DNA from: Flavobacterium yafengii
GTDB lineage: Bacteria > Bacteroidota > Bacteroidia > Flavobacteriales > Flavobacteriaceae
Direction: 5' to 3'
Length of the DNA stretch: 64,000 nucleotides
Assembly: GCF_030010375.1 (NCBI RefSeq)
Contig: NZ_JASCRY010000001.1
Location: 1,302,001-1,366,000, forward strand
Under the pieces are notes generated by a model. That model was not told the origin of the DNA. It searched no databases and saw nothing but the letters and a program-made list of their open reading frames with translations. This document shows, one piece after another, positions 1 to 9,250 of the stretch. How positions within the stretch are numbered: the stretch's first letter is position 1; every line of letters begins with the position of its first letter. Position numbers and translations under genes: made by a program.

Positions 1-8
1 TATTGCGG

Positions 9-74
9 TTTGCGTACCGCCCGACCCAAAGTAGCGAGGAGGAACGACAAAGCTACTGCAGGGTCACGCCCAAA
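9..74. repeat. Palindromic intergenic repeat module
   Basis: GACCC (23-27) pairs with GGGTC (61-65), and GTAGC (31-35) pairs with GCTAC (52-56). The module begins with GGTTTGCGT and ends with GGTCACGCCCAAA. The same start and end motifs surround the hairpin of the element downstream of prmC (27836-27957), so this looks like one member of a dispersed family. The window edge cuts whatever lies to the left. Function is unknown. The 75-221 stretch that follows is AT-rich and shows no gene. Confidence 0.55.
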
Positions 75-221
75 GGAACAATCGGTTAGTCAATTCTCAC
101 TCTTTGCTCTTGTCTCTTTACTCTTTATTTTGAACTTCTCACTTTTCTCCTTCAATTTATGAAATTTCTAAAAAAAGTATATCTTTAGCCAACTAAAACC
201 AAAACCCCAAAACCAAAAAAT

Positions 222-1628
222 ATGGAAGACCATAAACCAGACGATTTTAAAAGAGAATTAGGATTACTCGACGGAACCATGCTTGTGGTGGGTTCTATGA
301 TAGGTTCCGGGATATTTATTGTGAGCTCCGATATGGTTCGCCAGTTGGGATCTGCCGGTTGGTTGATTGCCATGTGGGTGCTTACGGGAACGATTACCGT
401 GATTGCTGCCGTGAGTTATGGTGAGTTGAGCGCGATGTTTCCTAAAGCGGGTGGTCAATATGTGTACATCAAGGAAGCCTACGGGAAACTGGTGGGTTTC
501 TTGTACGGTTGGAGTTTCTTTGCCGTGATACAAACGGGGACAATTGCTGCTGTGGGTGTGGCTTTTGCTAAATTTGCCGCCTATTTGTACGCACCTTTAA
601 GTGATAAGAATATTTTATATGAAATAGGGGATTTCAAACTCAATGCGGCTCAGATTGTTTCTATTTTCACCATTATTTTGCTGAGTTACATCAACAGTCG
701 CGGGGTGAAAAACTCTAAGATTCTACAAACAGTTTTGACGGTTATCAAAATTTTATCGTTGGCAGGTTTGATTATTTTTGGTTTTATGGCTGCCAAAGCT
801 GAGGTTTGGGACGCTAACTGGACGAATGCCTGGACGTCACAAACACTAAATGTAGAAACGGGTTCGTGGTTGCCCATCAGTGGAACGGCATTGATATCTG
901 GAATTTCGGCAGCATTAGTAGGTTCGATGTTCTCGAGTGTGGCTTGGGAAGGGGTAACTTTTATCGCTGGTGAAATAAAAAATCCAAAACGCAATGTGGG
1001 ATTGAGTTTGTTCTTAGGAACCTTAATTGTGAGTGTGATTTATATTTTGGCAAATATCATGTATTTAGCAGTGGTACCTTTGTATGAAATTGCAACGGCA
1101 GAATCTGATCGTGTGGCTGTTGTGGCTTCGCAAAGTATTTTTGGTTCAGTGGGAACATTAATTATCGCTGTGATGATTATGATTTCGACTTTTGCCTGCA
1201 ACAACGGATTGATTATGGCGGGAGCCAGAGTGTATTATACGATGGCGCAAGACGGTGTTTTCTTCAAGAAAGCGGCTGAATTGAATCATGCCAGTGTACC
1301 GGCTTGGTCTATTTGGGCGCAGTGTATTTGGGCTTCGGCGTTGTGTCTCACAGGGAAATATGGGGATTTACTGGATTTTGTGGTCATCATCGTTTTGATA
1401 TTTTATATTCTGACTATCTTGGGAATATTTATTCTTCGTAAAAAAATGCCAAATGCCGAAAGACCATATAAAGCTTTTGGATATCCATTTTTGCCGGGAT
1501 TATACCTAATTATAGCAACGGCGATTTGTATTGCTTTGTTGTATACTAAAACGAGTACAAGTGGTTGGGGAGTTTTGATTATGCTGATAGGTATACCAGT
1601 ATATTATTTGACAAAAGCTAAGGAGTAG
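222..1628 (+). CDS. APC family amino acid permease
   Basis: This 468-residue integral membrane protein is an amino acid-polyamine-organocation (APC) superfamily permease, probably a cation-coupled importer or an exchanger of amino acids. The N-terminus reads GLLDGTMLVVGSMIGSGIF, the helix-1 glycine-rich substrate motif of the family. About twelve hydrophobic segments follow, and the length is usual for the LAT/YkbA-like branch. The substrate cannot be read from sequence. The ATG at 222 follows an A-rich leader typical of Bacteroidota and lies just before the conserved first helix. It is monocistronic, converging on the GAPDH gene across a terminator. Confidence 0.9.
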   Translation: MEDHKPDDFKRELGLLDGTMLVVGSMIGSGIFIVSSDMVRQLGSAGWLIAMWVLTGTITVIAAVSYGELSAMFPKAGGQYVYIKEAYGKLVGFLYGWSFFAVIQTGTIAAVGVAFAKFAAYLYAPLSDKNILYEIGDFKLNAAQIVSIFTIILLSYINSRGVKNSKILQTVLTVIKILSLAGLIIFGFMAAKAEVWDANWTNAWTSQTLNVETGSWLPISGTALISGISAALVGSMFSSVAWEGVTFIAGEIKNPKRNVGLSLFLGTLIVSVIYILANIMYLAVVPLYEIATAESDRVAVVASQSIFGSVGTLIIAVMIMISTFACNNGLIMAGARVYYTMAQDGVFFKKAAELNHASVPAWSIWAQCIWASALCLTGKYGDLLDFVVIIVLIFYILTILGIFILRKKMPNAERPYKAFGYPFLPGLYLIIATAICIALLYTKTSTSGWGVLIMLIGIPVYYLTKAKE

Positions 1629-1768
1629 TTTTTTTTAATTATGAGTTATGAATTATTAATTATTAATTTGTGGATGTTAAATCGAATTTTTAAATATAAC
1701 TTTTTGGAAATCAGTGAAAATCCGTTTATTCTGTGTCATCTGTGGCTAAATTCAGTAGAATAACAAAA

Positions 1769-1803
1769 AAATCCGTCTCGTTTTGATAACGCGACGGATT
1801 TTC
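1769..1803. terminator. Bidirectional terminator
   Basis: AAATCCGTC and GACGGATTT form a stem, with A and T tracts on its two sides, so it can end both the permease and the GAPDH transcript. The rest of the 1629-1901 gap is AT-rich and holds no gene. Around 1710-1757 it carries a phrase (AATCCGTTTATTCTGTGTCA, then an ATCTGTGGCTAAAT-like tail) that resembles dispersed flavobacterial intergenic text. I see only one copy in this window. Confidence 0.75.
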
Positions 1804-1901
1804 TATTTAATTCAGGCTGGGTTGCTGCTTTCTTCAATCTAAATCTAAAAACTAAAAAACTAAAAATTACAATCTGCAACCATCAACCTGTAATCTATAG
1901 G

Positions 1902-3350
1902 CTAGTAATACGTAAAACGTCTTACTTTGGCAATGTATTTTGCTAATCGGATTACCTGGTGGCTGTATCCGTATTCGTTATCGTACCAAATGTATAACAC
2001 GATATTTTTACCATCGGTAGAAACGATTGTGGCATTACTATCATAAATGGCGGGAGCCGATGTTCCCACGATATCCGAAGAAACCAATTCGTTATTCAAA
2101 GAATATTTGATTTGCTCTACCAGTTCGCCTTCCAACGCATATTTTTTCATGATGGCATTGATTTCTAACAGCGATGTCTCTCTGGACACTTCAAGATTCA
2201 AGACTACTAATGAACCGTTAGGAACCGGTACCCGAATCGCATTTGAGGTTAATTTTCCGGCAAGGCTTGGCAATGCTTTTGCAACAGCACTTCCGGCGCC
2301 CGTTTCAGTAATTACCATATTTAAGGCTGCTGCTCTACCACGACGGTATTTTTTGTGCATATTATCCACAAGATTCTGGTCGTTTGTGTAAGCATGGATG
2401 GTTTCTAAATGTCCTTTTACAACTCCTAAAGTATCTTCAACAGCTTTTAATATTGGTGTAATCGCATTGGTAGTGCACGACGCAGCCGAAAAAATGTTGA
2501 TTTCATCAGGATTGTATTCGTTATGGTTTACGCCATGAACAATATTTGGAACTCCTTTTCCGGGAGCGGTAAGCAATACTTTATCCACACCTTTGGAAAC
2601 CAAATGTCGGCTTAATGCTTCGTGGGTTGTAAAAGCGCCTGTGTTGTCAATTACCAATGCATTATCGATTCCAAAAAGCGTATAATCAATTTCTTCAGGT
2701 CCGTTTGCGGTAATAATGTGAACGGTGGTTCCGTTGATAATCAAAGCATTATTTTCAGTATCAGCAGTTACTGATCCTTGAAAATCGCCGTGAATGGAAT
2801 CATATCGCAATAAGGAAGCTCTTTTTTCAAGAGAATTGGCGTCATTTTTATCGCGTGTCACGATAGCGCGCAATCGCATTTGACTTCCTTTTCCGGTTTT
2901 AGACATTAATTCTCGGGCTAATAGTCGACCAATTCGGCCAAAACCATATAGCACAACATCTTTCGGCTGAATTTCCTCAGAGTCTTTAGCGTTTTTAAGT
3001 TTGTCAATTACAAAATACTTGGCATCCGGATATTTATCTTCTTCTAAACCATATTCATACGTCAGTTTGCCAATGTCCAGTTTTGCAGGCGGCAGATTCA
3101 ATTCTAAAATCGCTTTTGCAATTTTAACCGAATCAAAAACTGAAATAGGTTTACCTACAAATTCAGCAGCATATTCATGCAGGTTGATAATATCACTGAC
3201 ATTTCTATCAATTAATTGATTTCGAAATAAAACCATTTCTATGGATTTATCATACCATAAATCGCTGATAATTTTAATCAGTTTTACTCCTGCACGTCGC
3301 CTGTCGGCTTGAAAAGTAACTTCCTTTTCGTATAAAGTTGTGGTTGCCAT
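1902..3350 (-). CDS. gap: Glyceraldehyde-3-phosphate dehydrogenase, long form
   Basis: This glycolytic enzyme oxidises and phosphorylates glyceraldehyde-3-phosphate to 1,3-bisphosphoglycerate with NAD(P). The Rossmann motif GFGRIGR is at residues 136-142 and the catalytic cysteine lies in SCTTN at 291-295 (C292). At 482 residues it is roughly 140 longer than canonical GAPDH. The extra length is an N-terminal region of about 130 residues before the Rossmann fold, a form known in Bacteroidota and some other bacteria. The ATG at 3350 gives the full extension. It stands alone, between a convergent terminator and the htrA terminator. Glycolytic versus gluconeogenic use cannot be told from sequence. 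Confidence 0.93.
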   Translation of the reverse strand: MATTTLYEKEVTFQADRRRAGVKLIKIISDLWYDKSIEMVLFRNQLIDRNVSDIINLHEYAAEFVGKPISVFDSVKIAKAILELNLPPAKLDIGKLTYEYGLEEDKYPDAKYFVIDKLKNAKDSEEIQPKDVVLYGFGRIGRLLARELMSKTGKGSQMRLRAIVTRDKNDANSLEKRASLLRYDSIHGDFQGSVTADTENNALIINGTTVHIITANGPEEIDYTLFGIDNALVIDNTGAFTTHEALSRHLVSKGVDKVLLTAPGKGVPNIVHGVNHNEYNPDEINIFSAASCTTNAITPILKAVEDTLGVVKGHLETIHAYTNDQNLVDNMHKKYRRGRAAALNMVITETGAGSAVAKALPSLAGKLTSNAIRVPVPNGSLVVLNLEVSRETSLLEINAIMKKYALEGELVEQIKYSLNNELVSSDIVGTSAPAIYDSNATIVSTDGKNIVLYIWYDNEYGYSHQVIRLAKYIAKVRRFTYY

Positions 3351-3451
3351 GTTGAAAATTTAATGAAAAATAAGTGATTGTATTTTTTAAAATTTGCGCA
3401 AAAGTACCCATTTCAATCGATTTCGTAACGCATTTTATGATTTATTTGTAA

Positions 3452-3486
3452 AATAAAAAAGCCACCTTGTTTTTTAAGATGGCTTT
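3452..3486 (-). terminator. Terminator of the HtrA gene
   Basis: AAAGCCACCTT (3458-3468) pairs with AAGATGGCTTT (3476-3486). Read on the minus strand, the stem is followed by a T run. It lies directly after the stop of the HtrA gene and upstream of GAPDH. Confidence 0.8.
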
Positions 3487-3508
3487 GGTTTTTTAAAGCG
3501 GGGATGCG

Positions 3509-4909
3509 TTAGAGAATCACACGCATAATTTCTCCGTTTTTATTAATCATTTCGATACGTACCGTTTGGCTTTCCTCTTTTTTACTTAAAAGTTTAGAAA
3601 CGGTTTCCACATCGGTAGCTTTTACATTATCAATACTCAAAATAATATTTCCTATTAATTCGTCTTCGTATTGTTTCAAGTTTTGGCTGCTTATGGATTT
3701 GATTCGTACACCGTAATCAATTTTAAACTTCTTTTTGTCAGCAGCTTCAATGTTCTCTAATTCGATACCTTTAAATTCAGCATTGAAAAATTCATTTTTG
3801 CTTAAAACTACAGGAACCACTCTTGTTTTTCCATCTCTGATATACGTAACCTGCACTTTGTCATTCGGTCTTTTCGTATTGATGTATCCAGAAAGATCAG
3901 CAAAAGTGGCCACATTTTGTTCGTCTAATTTGATGATGACATCGCCTTTTCCAAGTCCAGATTTTTCTGCACCTGAATTTTTAGTTACTTTATTAATGTA
4001 GAAACCTTGCGTTTGTGTTATGCCTAATTCTTTAGAACTAATGCTGTTCAATTCGCCTCCTTCAACGCCAAGAATTCCACGTTGTACATTTCCAAATTCC
4101 ATTAAATCTTCAATGATTTTTCGGGCAATATTCGAAGGAACTGCAAATGAATAACCTACATAAGAACCCGTCATGGAGGAAATCATCGTATTGATTCCTA
4201 TCAGTTCACCACGCGTATTCACTAAGGCACCACCACTGTTTCCTGGGTTTACCGCAGCATCTGTTTGTATGAAAGATTGGATTCCACTGGTGTCTAAATC
4301 TCTGGCTTTCGCCGAAACAATTCCGGCGGTTACCGTGGACGTTAAATTATACGGATTACCGACAGCCAAAACCCATTCGCCTACTTTCACCGAATCAGAA
4401 TTGGCAAAAACAGTATACGGTAATTTTTCATTCGCATCAATTTTCAATAAGGCAATGTCCATTTTAGAATCGGTTCCAATGAGTTTTGCCACGTATGATT
4501 TTTTGTTGTTTAGGGTGATTTCAATTTCTGATGCGCCTTTAATAACGTGATTGTTGGTTACGATATAACCGTCCTCAGAAATGATAACTCCAGAACCTGT
4601 TCCTACTTGCTCCTGGGACTGTCCTCCTTTATACCCATAGAAATATTCTAAAATAGGATTCGTAATCGTTCTGCGAGAGACGTTTTTTACGTGTACAACC
4701 GTATGGATGGTTTTTTCTGCAGCCTCAGTAAAATCAAGTACATCCGATGATAATCCTACTTTCTTTCCGTAAGAATCGGATGCCGTTGTGACTCCTGAAT
4801 TTTTATCATTAGAAAAATATCCATTGGTGTCAAATAATAATTTGTATGAACCGAGTGTTACTACTCCGCTCAACAAGGAAACCATAAATAGTGTTGAAAT
4901 TTTTTTCAT
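3509..4909 (-). CDS. HtrA/DegP-like periplasmic serine protease
   Basis: This envelope quality-control protease has an N-terminal hydrophobic segment (residues 5-22) that acts as signal peptide or anchor. The trypsin-like domain carries the triad H121 (TNNHV), D151 (KMDIALL) and S225 (NPGNSGGAL). A first PDZ domain covers about residues 275-365 and a shorter second PDZ-like region runs to the end at 466. Length and order match DegP/DegQ/Do proteins. It degrades or refolds damaged periplasmic proteins. It is divergent from dapF, with about 135 bp between the starts. DegP and DegQ type cannot be separated here. Confidence 0.93.
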   Translation of the reverse strand: MKKISTLFMVSLLSGVVTLGSYKLLFDTNGYFSNDKNSGVTTASDSYGKKVGLSSDVLDFTEAAEKTIHTVVHVKNVSRRTITNPILEYFYGYKGGQSQEQVGTGSGVIISEDGYIVTNNHVIKGASEIEITLNNKKSYVAKLIGTDSKMDIALLKIDANEKLPYTVFANSDSVKVGEWVLAVGNPYNLTSTVTAGIVSAKARDLDTSGIQSFIQTDAAVNPGNSGGALVNTRGELIGINTMISSMTGSYVGYSFAVPSNIARKIIEDLMEFGNVQRGILGVEGGELNSISSKELGITQTQGFYINKVTKNSGAEKSGLGKGDVIIKLDEQNVATFADLSGYINTKRPNDKVQVTYIRDGKTRVVPVVLSKNEFFNAEFKGIELENIEAADKKKFKIDYGVRIKSISSQNLKQYEDELIGNIILSIDNVKATDVETVSKLLSKKEESQTVRIEMINKNGEIMRVIL

Positions 4910-5018
4910 AATTAAATTCGTTTATTAAGATATTTCCCTGTAAAAATAAAACTAAAATTGATTCAGAAAATGTAGTTTAACGCTCTTTAACAATGATTAA
5001 CATTTCATTAATAGTTCG

Positions 5019-5026
5019 TACTTTTG
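5019..5026 (+). promoter_or_regulatory. -7 promoter element for dapF
   Basis: TACTTTTG fits TAnnTTTG exactly and lies 20 bp before the ATG at 5047. It falls inside the possible 5' extension of the reading frame (4993-5046), which argues that translation starts at 5047. No clear TTG at -33 is visible. Confidence 0.6.
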
Positions 5027-5046
5027 TATCACTCAATTCAATTAAA

Positions 5047-5829
5047 ATGCAACTAGAATTTTATAAATACCAAGGAACAGGAAATGATTTTGTCATGATT
5101 GATAATCGTTCAGAGTTTTTTCCAAAAGAGAATACACAACTCATTGCGCATTTATGCGACAGACGTTTTGGAATAGGAGGCGATGGTCTTATTTTGCTGG
5201 AAAATGACTCTGAAACTAATTTCAAAATGGTCTATTACAACTCTGATGGAAACCAAAGTTCCATGTGTGGCAATGGTGGAAGATGTTTAGTGGCTTTCGC
5301 CAAAAAGCTGAACGTAATCGAGAATGAAACTACTTTTATCGCGACAGATGGTTTGCACCACGCGACAATTGCGGATGACGGATTGGTTTCACTTCAAATG
5401 ATTGATGTTGCTGAGGTAAAAGTAAGTTCGGATCATGTATTTCTAAATACTGGTTCGCCACATCATGTGCAATTGGTTGATGATTTAGAAAATTACAATA
5501 TAAAAGAAAACGGAGCTGCTATTCGATACGGAGATTTGTACGGGAAAGCAGGAAGCAACATTAATTTTGTCAAACAAATTGACGACACCACTTTTTCGCT
5601 ACGAACATATGAAAGAGGTGTAGAAGATGAAACCCTTTCTTGTGGAACAGGAGCGACCGCAGTTGCAATTGCGATGAACGTTTTAGGAAAAACGGATGCT
5701 TCTTCCATTGATTTGAATGTTGAAGGCGGAAAATTAGTGGTTTTTTTTGAAAAAAAAGAAGGGCAGTTTACCCATGTTTTTCTGAAAGGACCGGCGGAAT
5801 TTGTATTTAAAGGAACGATTGAGATTTAA
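5047..5829 (+). CDS. dapF: Diaminopimelate epimerase
   Basis: This enzyme converts LL- to meso-diaminopimelate for lysine and peptidoglycan synthesis, in the cytoplasm and without PLP. Both active-site cysteines are visible: MCGNGGRC in the N-terminal half and LSCGTGATA in the C-terminal half. The start MQLEFYKYQGTGNDF is the typical opening of the family and gives 260 residues. The frame is open 18 codons further upstream, but that stretch contains the promoter element. An acetyltransferase gene follows after 18 bp and probably shares the transcript; mltG, a peptidoglycan enzyme, comes next. Confidence 0.95.
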   Translation: MQLEFYKYQGTGNDFVMIDNRSEFFPKENTQLIAHLCDRRFGIGGDGLILLENDSETNFKMVYYNSDGNQSSMCGNGGRCLVAFAKKLNVIENETTFIATDGLHHATIADDGLVSLQMIDVAEVKVSSDHVFLNTGSPHHVQLVDDLENYNIKENGAAIRYGDLYGKAGSNINFVKQIDDTTFSLRTYERGVEDETLSCGTGATAVAIAMNVLGKTDASSIDLNVEGGKLVVFFEKKEGQFTHVFLKGPAEFVFKGTIEI

Positions 5830-5847
5830 ACAAATTCTAAATCAAAA

Positions 5848-6381
5848 ATGAAAACATTAAAAGGCGACAATATCTATATTCGTGCATTAGAACCCAATGA
5901 TTTGGAGTTTGTGTATGCCATAGAAAACGACCAGAGCATTTGGGAAGTCAGTAATACGCATACGCCTTACAGCCGGTTTTTAGTCAAACAATATTTAGAA
6001 AATGCCCATCAGGATATTTATGAGGCTAAGCAATTGCGATTGGCTATTTGTCAGGATCAGGATTTTCCCGCTTTGGGTTTAATCGATTTATTTGATTTTG
6101 ATCCAAAGAATAACAGGGCAGGAGTAGGTATTGTTATCCAAGACAACGAAAACCGAAAACAGAATATTGGCTCAGAAGCTTTAGGGTTATTAATCGAATA
6201 TGCTTTTTGTAATCTTAATTTACATCAATTATATGCAAATATAGGAACCGAAAATGAAGCTAGTAAAGCACTTTTTACTAAATTTGGATTCGAAATGATA
6301 GGCGTCAAGAAAGATTGGACCTTTGTGAACGGCGTTTATAAAGACGAAGCTATTTTTCAATTAATCAATACTAAATTTTAA
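5848..6381 (+). CDS. GNAT family N-acetyltransferase (RimJ/RimL-like)
   Basis: The 177-residue single-domain protein has the layout of the RimJ/RimL/SpeG-type branch: an N-terminal IYIRALEPNDLEFVYAIEND segment, a central V-x-I-V region with NRKQNIGSEAL as acetyl-CoA pyrophosphate loop (about residues 105-117), and the C-terminal ANIGTENEASKALFTKFGFE motif. It would transfer acetyl from acetyl-CoA to an amine; the substrate is unknown. It follows dapF after 18 bp, so co-transcription is likely. Confidence 0.85.
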   Translation: MKTLKGDNIYIRALEPNDLEFVYAIENDQSIWEVSNTHTPYSRFLVKQYLENAHQDIYEAKQLRLAICQDQDFPALGLIDLFDFDPKNNRAGVGIVIQDNENRKQNIGSEALGLLIEYAFCNLNLHQLYANIGTENEASKALFTKFGFEMIGVKKDWTFVNGVYKDEAIFQLINTKF

Positions 6382-6450
6382 ATTTTTTAGTTTTGAATCA
6401 GTATCGTTTCAAAATCAAATAAATAGGAAGAATGGTCATATCATTATTCC

Positions 6451-7512
6451 ATGAAAAAAATAACACCACATATGAATATTAAGAAAATCATCACCATTGC
6501 TTCTGTTGTTTTAATATCAATATTAATGATTTATGGATTAATACTATTGAAACAGATTTTTTCTGGCAACACAAAATTTACAGATAAAGAAGTGTATATC
6601 TACGTTCCAACGGATTCTAAATATGAAGATGTCAAGAAAATAATTGCGCCGTATGTTGAGAATATGGACCGTTTTGAAATGGTGGCGAATAAAAGAGGCT
6701 ATTCTGATAATGTAATTCCGGGTCGTTTTCTATTCACAAAAGGAATGAACAGTTATGAATTAGTAAAAACCTTAAGACTTAATTCGCCTGTGAAATTGGC
6801 ATTCAATAATCAGGAACGAGTGGAGAATTTAGCCGGACGTGTAGGTTCTCAAATAGAAGCCGACAGTTTATCATTACTGACTTCGTTTAAAGATTCTATT
6901 TTCTTGAAAGAAAACGGTTTTAACGAAGAAAATGTTTTGGTGCTATTTATTCCGAATACGTATGAGATTTATTGGAACACTACGGCTGAAAAGTTCCGCG
7001 ATAAAATGATCAAAGAATACCGTAATTTTTGGAATAAAGAAAGAGTTGCCAAAGCACAGAAACAAGGATTAAATCCTATTGAAGCGACTATTCTGGCTTC
7101 AATCGTTCACAAAGAATCCGTAAAAAAAGACGAAAGACCAAGAATTGCCGGTGTGTATTTGAATCGTTTAAGAGCGCAAATGCCATTACAAGCAGATCCA
7201 ACAGTTATTTTTGCAATGAAAAAGAAATCGAATGATTTCGACCAAGTTATCAAAAGAGTTTTTTACAATGATTTGACGATGAGTCATCCCTACAATACGT
7301 ATATGAATGTAGGGCTGCCTCCTGGACCTATCGCTATGCCTGATATTACAGCATTAGAAGCTGTTTTAGACCCTGAGAAAAACAATTTCATTTATTTCTG
7401 TGCCAGTGTGGAGCGTTTTGGGTACCACGAGTTTGCCGCTACGTTAGAGGAACACAATAAAAACGCCAAAAAATATTCGGATTGGATCAACAGTCAAGGC
7501 GTAAAAAGGTAG
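6451..7512 (+). CDS. mltG: Endolytic transglycosylase MltG
   Basis: This inner-membrane enzyme cuts nascent glycan strands and is thought to end peptidoglycan chain elongation. One transmembrane helix (about residues 13-34) precedes the YceG-like domain. The catalytic glutamate is E222 in ASIVHKES, followed by the family motif RPRIAGVYLNRL. Other conserved stretches are QADPTV and NTYMNVGLPPGPI. At 353 residues it has the usual length. The dapF-acetyltransferase pair lies upstream. Its last 31 bases overlap the longest reading of the next gene. Confidence 0.94.
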   Translation: MKKITPHMNIKKIITIASVVLISILMIYGLILLKQIFSGNTKFTDKEVYIYVPTDSKYEDVKKIIAPYVENMDRFEMVANKRGYSDNVIPGRFLFTKGMNSYELVKTLRLNSPVKLAFNNQERVENLAGRVGSQIEADSLSLLTSFKDSIFLKENGFNEENVLVLFIPNTYEIYWNTTAEKFRDKMIKEYRNFWNKERVAKAQKQGLNPIEATILASIVHKESVKKDERPRIAGVYLNRLRAQMPLQADPTVIFAMKKKSNDFDQVIKRVFYNDLTMSHPYNTYMNVGLPPGPIAMPDITALEAVLDPEKNNFIYFCASVERFGYHEFAATLEEHNKNAKKYSDWINSQGVKR

Positions 7513-8435
7513 TTTTGGGATGGAGTAAAAGCTTTGTCTTTTTGTTGCTGTTTTGGATGGTTTCCCAAACTGGTTTTTCACAAAACACATCGGATAGTTT
7601 CTTCAAACCATCCGATTCTTTAGATACTAAAAGACAAAATGCAGTTATCATTTCCGAAGCAGTTTTGGCTACGGGAACTTTAATAGGTTTAAACCAGATT
7701 TGGTACGCCGAGTATCCCAAATCTGACTTTCATTTTATAAATGACAATTCAGAGTGGCTCCAAATGGATAAAGCCGGTCATGTATTTTCTTCGTATCATT
7801 TGGGACGATTTGGTGCTGAAATGCTACAATGGAGTGGTGCCAATAAAAAAAATCAAATGCTGTACGGAGCAGGCTTGGGCTTTGTATTTTTAACTGCAGT
7901 TGAGGTTTTAGATGGATATTCCTCTGAATGGGGCGCTTCATTAGGAGATGTTGTGGCCAATGCTTCTGGAACGGCTTTATATATTTCACAAGAATTAATC
8001 TGGAAGGAACAACGCATTACGCCTAAATTCTCTTTTCATGCTACAAAATATGCCAGTTACAGACCTGAAGTTTTAGGAAGTTCGTTTACAGAGCAAATTC
8101 TAAAAGACTATAATGGACAAACGTATTGGCTTTCGGTCAATTTACATTCTTTTGCTAAAAGCTCAAAAATACCAAAATGGCTTAATTTGGCTTTGGGTTA
8201 TGGGGCTGATGGAATGATATCCGGAAATATAGAAGATACACCCCCTGTTTTAACTTCTAATCCAAAAAGATTCAGACAATTTTACCTGAGTTTGGATGTA
8301 GATTTGACAAAAATTAAGACCAAATCCCATTTTTTGAAGACCGTTTTTTCCATTTTTAATACCGTTAAAATTCCTGCGCCGACAATCGAATTTGTGCGCT
8401 TTAACGATATAAAATACCACTTAATCTATTTTTAG
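7482..8435 (+). CDS. DUF2279-like (YfiM-type) exported protein
   Basis: This envelope protein of up to 317 residues resembles the DUF2279/YfiM family. A signal peptide is visible (SFVFLLLFWMVSQTGFSQ). The motif DKAGHVFSSYHLGRFG (about residues 97-112) and the later EVLDGYSSEWGASLGDVVAN are the conserved membrane-associated core with D, H and E residues. Its role is not known. The start is uncertain: TTG at 7482 overlaps mltG, TTG at 7515 leaves a cleaner signal peptide, and ATG at 7557 cuts the signal sequence. Confidence 0.75.
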   Translation: MDQQSRRKKVVLGWSKSFVFLLLFWMVSQTGFSQNTSDSFFKPSDSLDTKRQNAVIISEAVLATGTLIGLNQIWYAEYPKSDFHFINDNSEWLQMDKAGHVFSSYHLGRFGAEMLQWSGANKKNQMLYGAGLGFVFLTAVEVLDGYSSEWGASLGDVVANASGTALYISQELIWKEQRITPKFSFHATKYASYRPEVLGSSFTEQILKDYNGQTYWLSVNLHSFAKSSKIPKWLNLALGYGADGMISGNIEDTPPVLTSNPKRFRQFYLSLDVDLTKIKTKSHFLKTVFSIFNTVKIPAPTIEFVRFNDIKYHLIYF

Positions 8436-8477
8436 AAAAGTTTAACTATCTGATTATCAGTATAATTATTTTTGTTG

Positions 8478-8485
8478 TATCTTTG
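8478..8485 (+). promoter_or_regulatory. -7 promoter element
   Basis: TATCTTTG matches TAnnTTTG 47 bp upstream of the ATG at 8533. No convincing TTG -33 box lies 17-23 bp before it. It separates the lysozyme-like gene from the preceding envelope gene. Confidence 0.5.
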
Positions 8486-8532
8486 CGCATAGAAATTTCT
8501 TAACGGGACAGCGTTTTGAAGAAAAACAATTT

Positions 8533-9180
8533 ATGATAAAGAAGTGGTATTTTTACACTAGTCTGACTGTAATTACAGTTTTTTTAAGCTCAGGTTTTAA
8601 ACCGTTTAACTTAGAAACCAGCCCTTGGTTTCTTATCAATGAAGAAGAAGGAACACACTACTTATTTCCTTCTGAAAAGCAAGAAGATTACATCAATTCG
8701 AACATCCCTTTTACTGGAAATTTTTTCGTTGGCTTTAAGGAAGCAATCGGATACAGAGAATCTGAAAGTAAATATAAAAAAATCAATTCTTTAGGATATT
8801 TAGGTAAATACCAATTTGGTATTGAAACTTTAAAGTCTGTTGGAGTTCGCAATAGTTCCGCTTTTTTGAACAGTCCTGAATTACAGGAAAAAGCATTTAT
8901 TGCACTTTTGGCTAAAAATAAATGGGAGTTGAAAAAGGAAATTGAAAAATACGAAGGAACAATACTCAACGGAATACATGTTACTGAATCTGGAATTTTA
9001 GCTGCGGCTCATCTAGGCGGTGCCGGATCAGTAAAAAAATATTTTAAAAATAAGGGTAAGCGTTATTTTAGAGATGCTTACGGAACTTCTATAAGAACGT
9101 ATATGAAACTATTTGGTGGTTATGATACTTCGTCTATAGTTGCTGATGGCAATGCAAACGTAAAAAATATACAGATCTAA
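8533..9180 (+). CDS. Exported lysozyme-like / transglycosylase-like protein
   Basis: The 215-residue protein starts with a signal peptide (WYFYTSLTVITVFLSSG). The middle part has a soluble lytic transglycosylase-like arrangement: GYRESESKYKKINSLGYLGKYQF, where the glutamate in RES sits where the catalytic Glu is expected and GKYQF corresponds to the G-x-Y/M-Q motif. GILAAAHLGGAGSVKKYF follows, as in peptidoglycan-acting members. A cell-wall role is therefore likely, but activity is not proven. It is transcribed alone and ends at a strong bidirectional terminator. Confidence 0.7.
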   Translation: MIKKWYFYTSLTVITVFLSSGFKPFNLETSPWFLINEEEGTHYLFPSEKQEDYINSNIPFTGNFFVGFKEAIGYRESESKYKKINSLGYLGKYQFGIETLKSVGVRNSSAFLNSPELQEKAFIALLAKNKWELKKEIEKYEGTILNGIHVTESGILAAAHLGGAGSVKKYFKNKGKRYFRDAYGTSIRTYMKLFGGYDTSSIVADGNANVKNIQI

Positions 9181-9196
9181 ATAGTTTAAACAACAT

Positions 9197-9237
9197 AAAA
9201 AAGGCTGTCTGAAATTACTTTTGGCAGCCTTTTTTTT
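9197..9237. terminator. Bidirectional terminator
   Basis: AAAAAAGGCTG (9197-9207) pairs with CAGCCTTTTTT (9225-9235), with A and T tracts on both sides. It lies between the convergent lysozyme-like gene and the PepSY-like gene. Confidence 0.85.
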
Positions 9238-9250
9238 ATTCTATATGGAA

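Noticed and set aside
4993..5046. Longer dapF start
   Set aside because: It contains the TACTTTTG promoter element, and DapF proteins start at MQLEFYKYQ.
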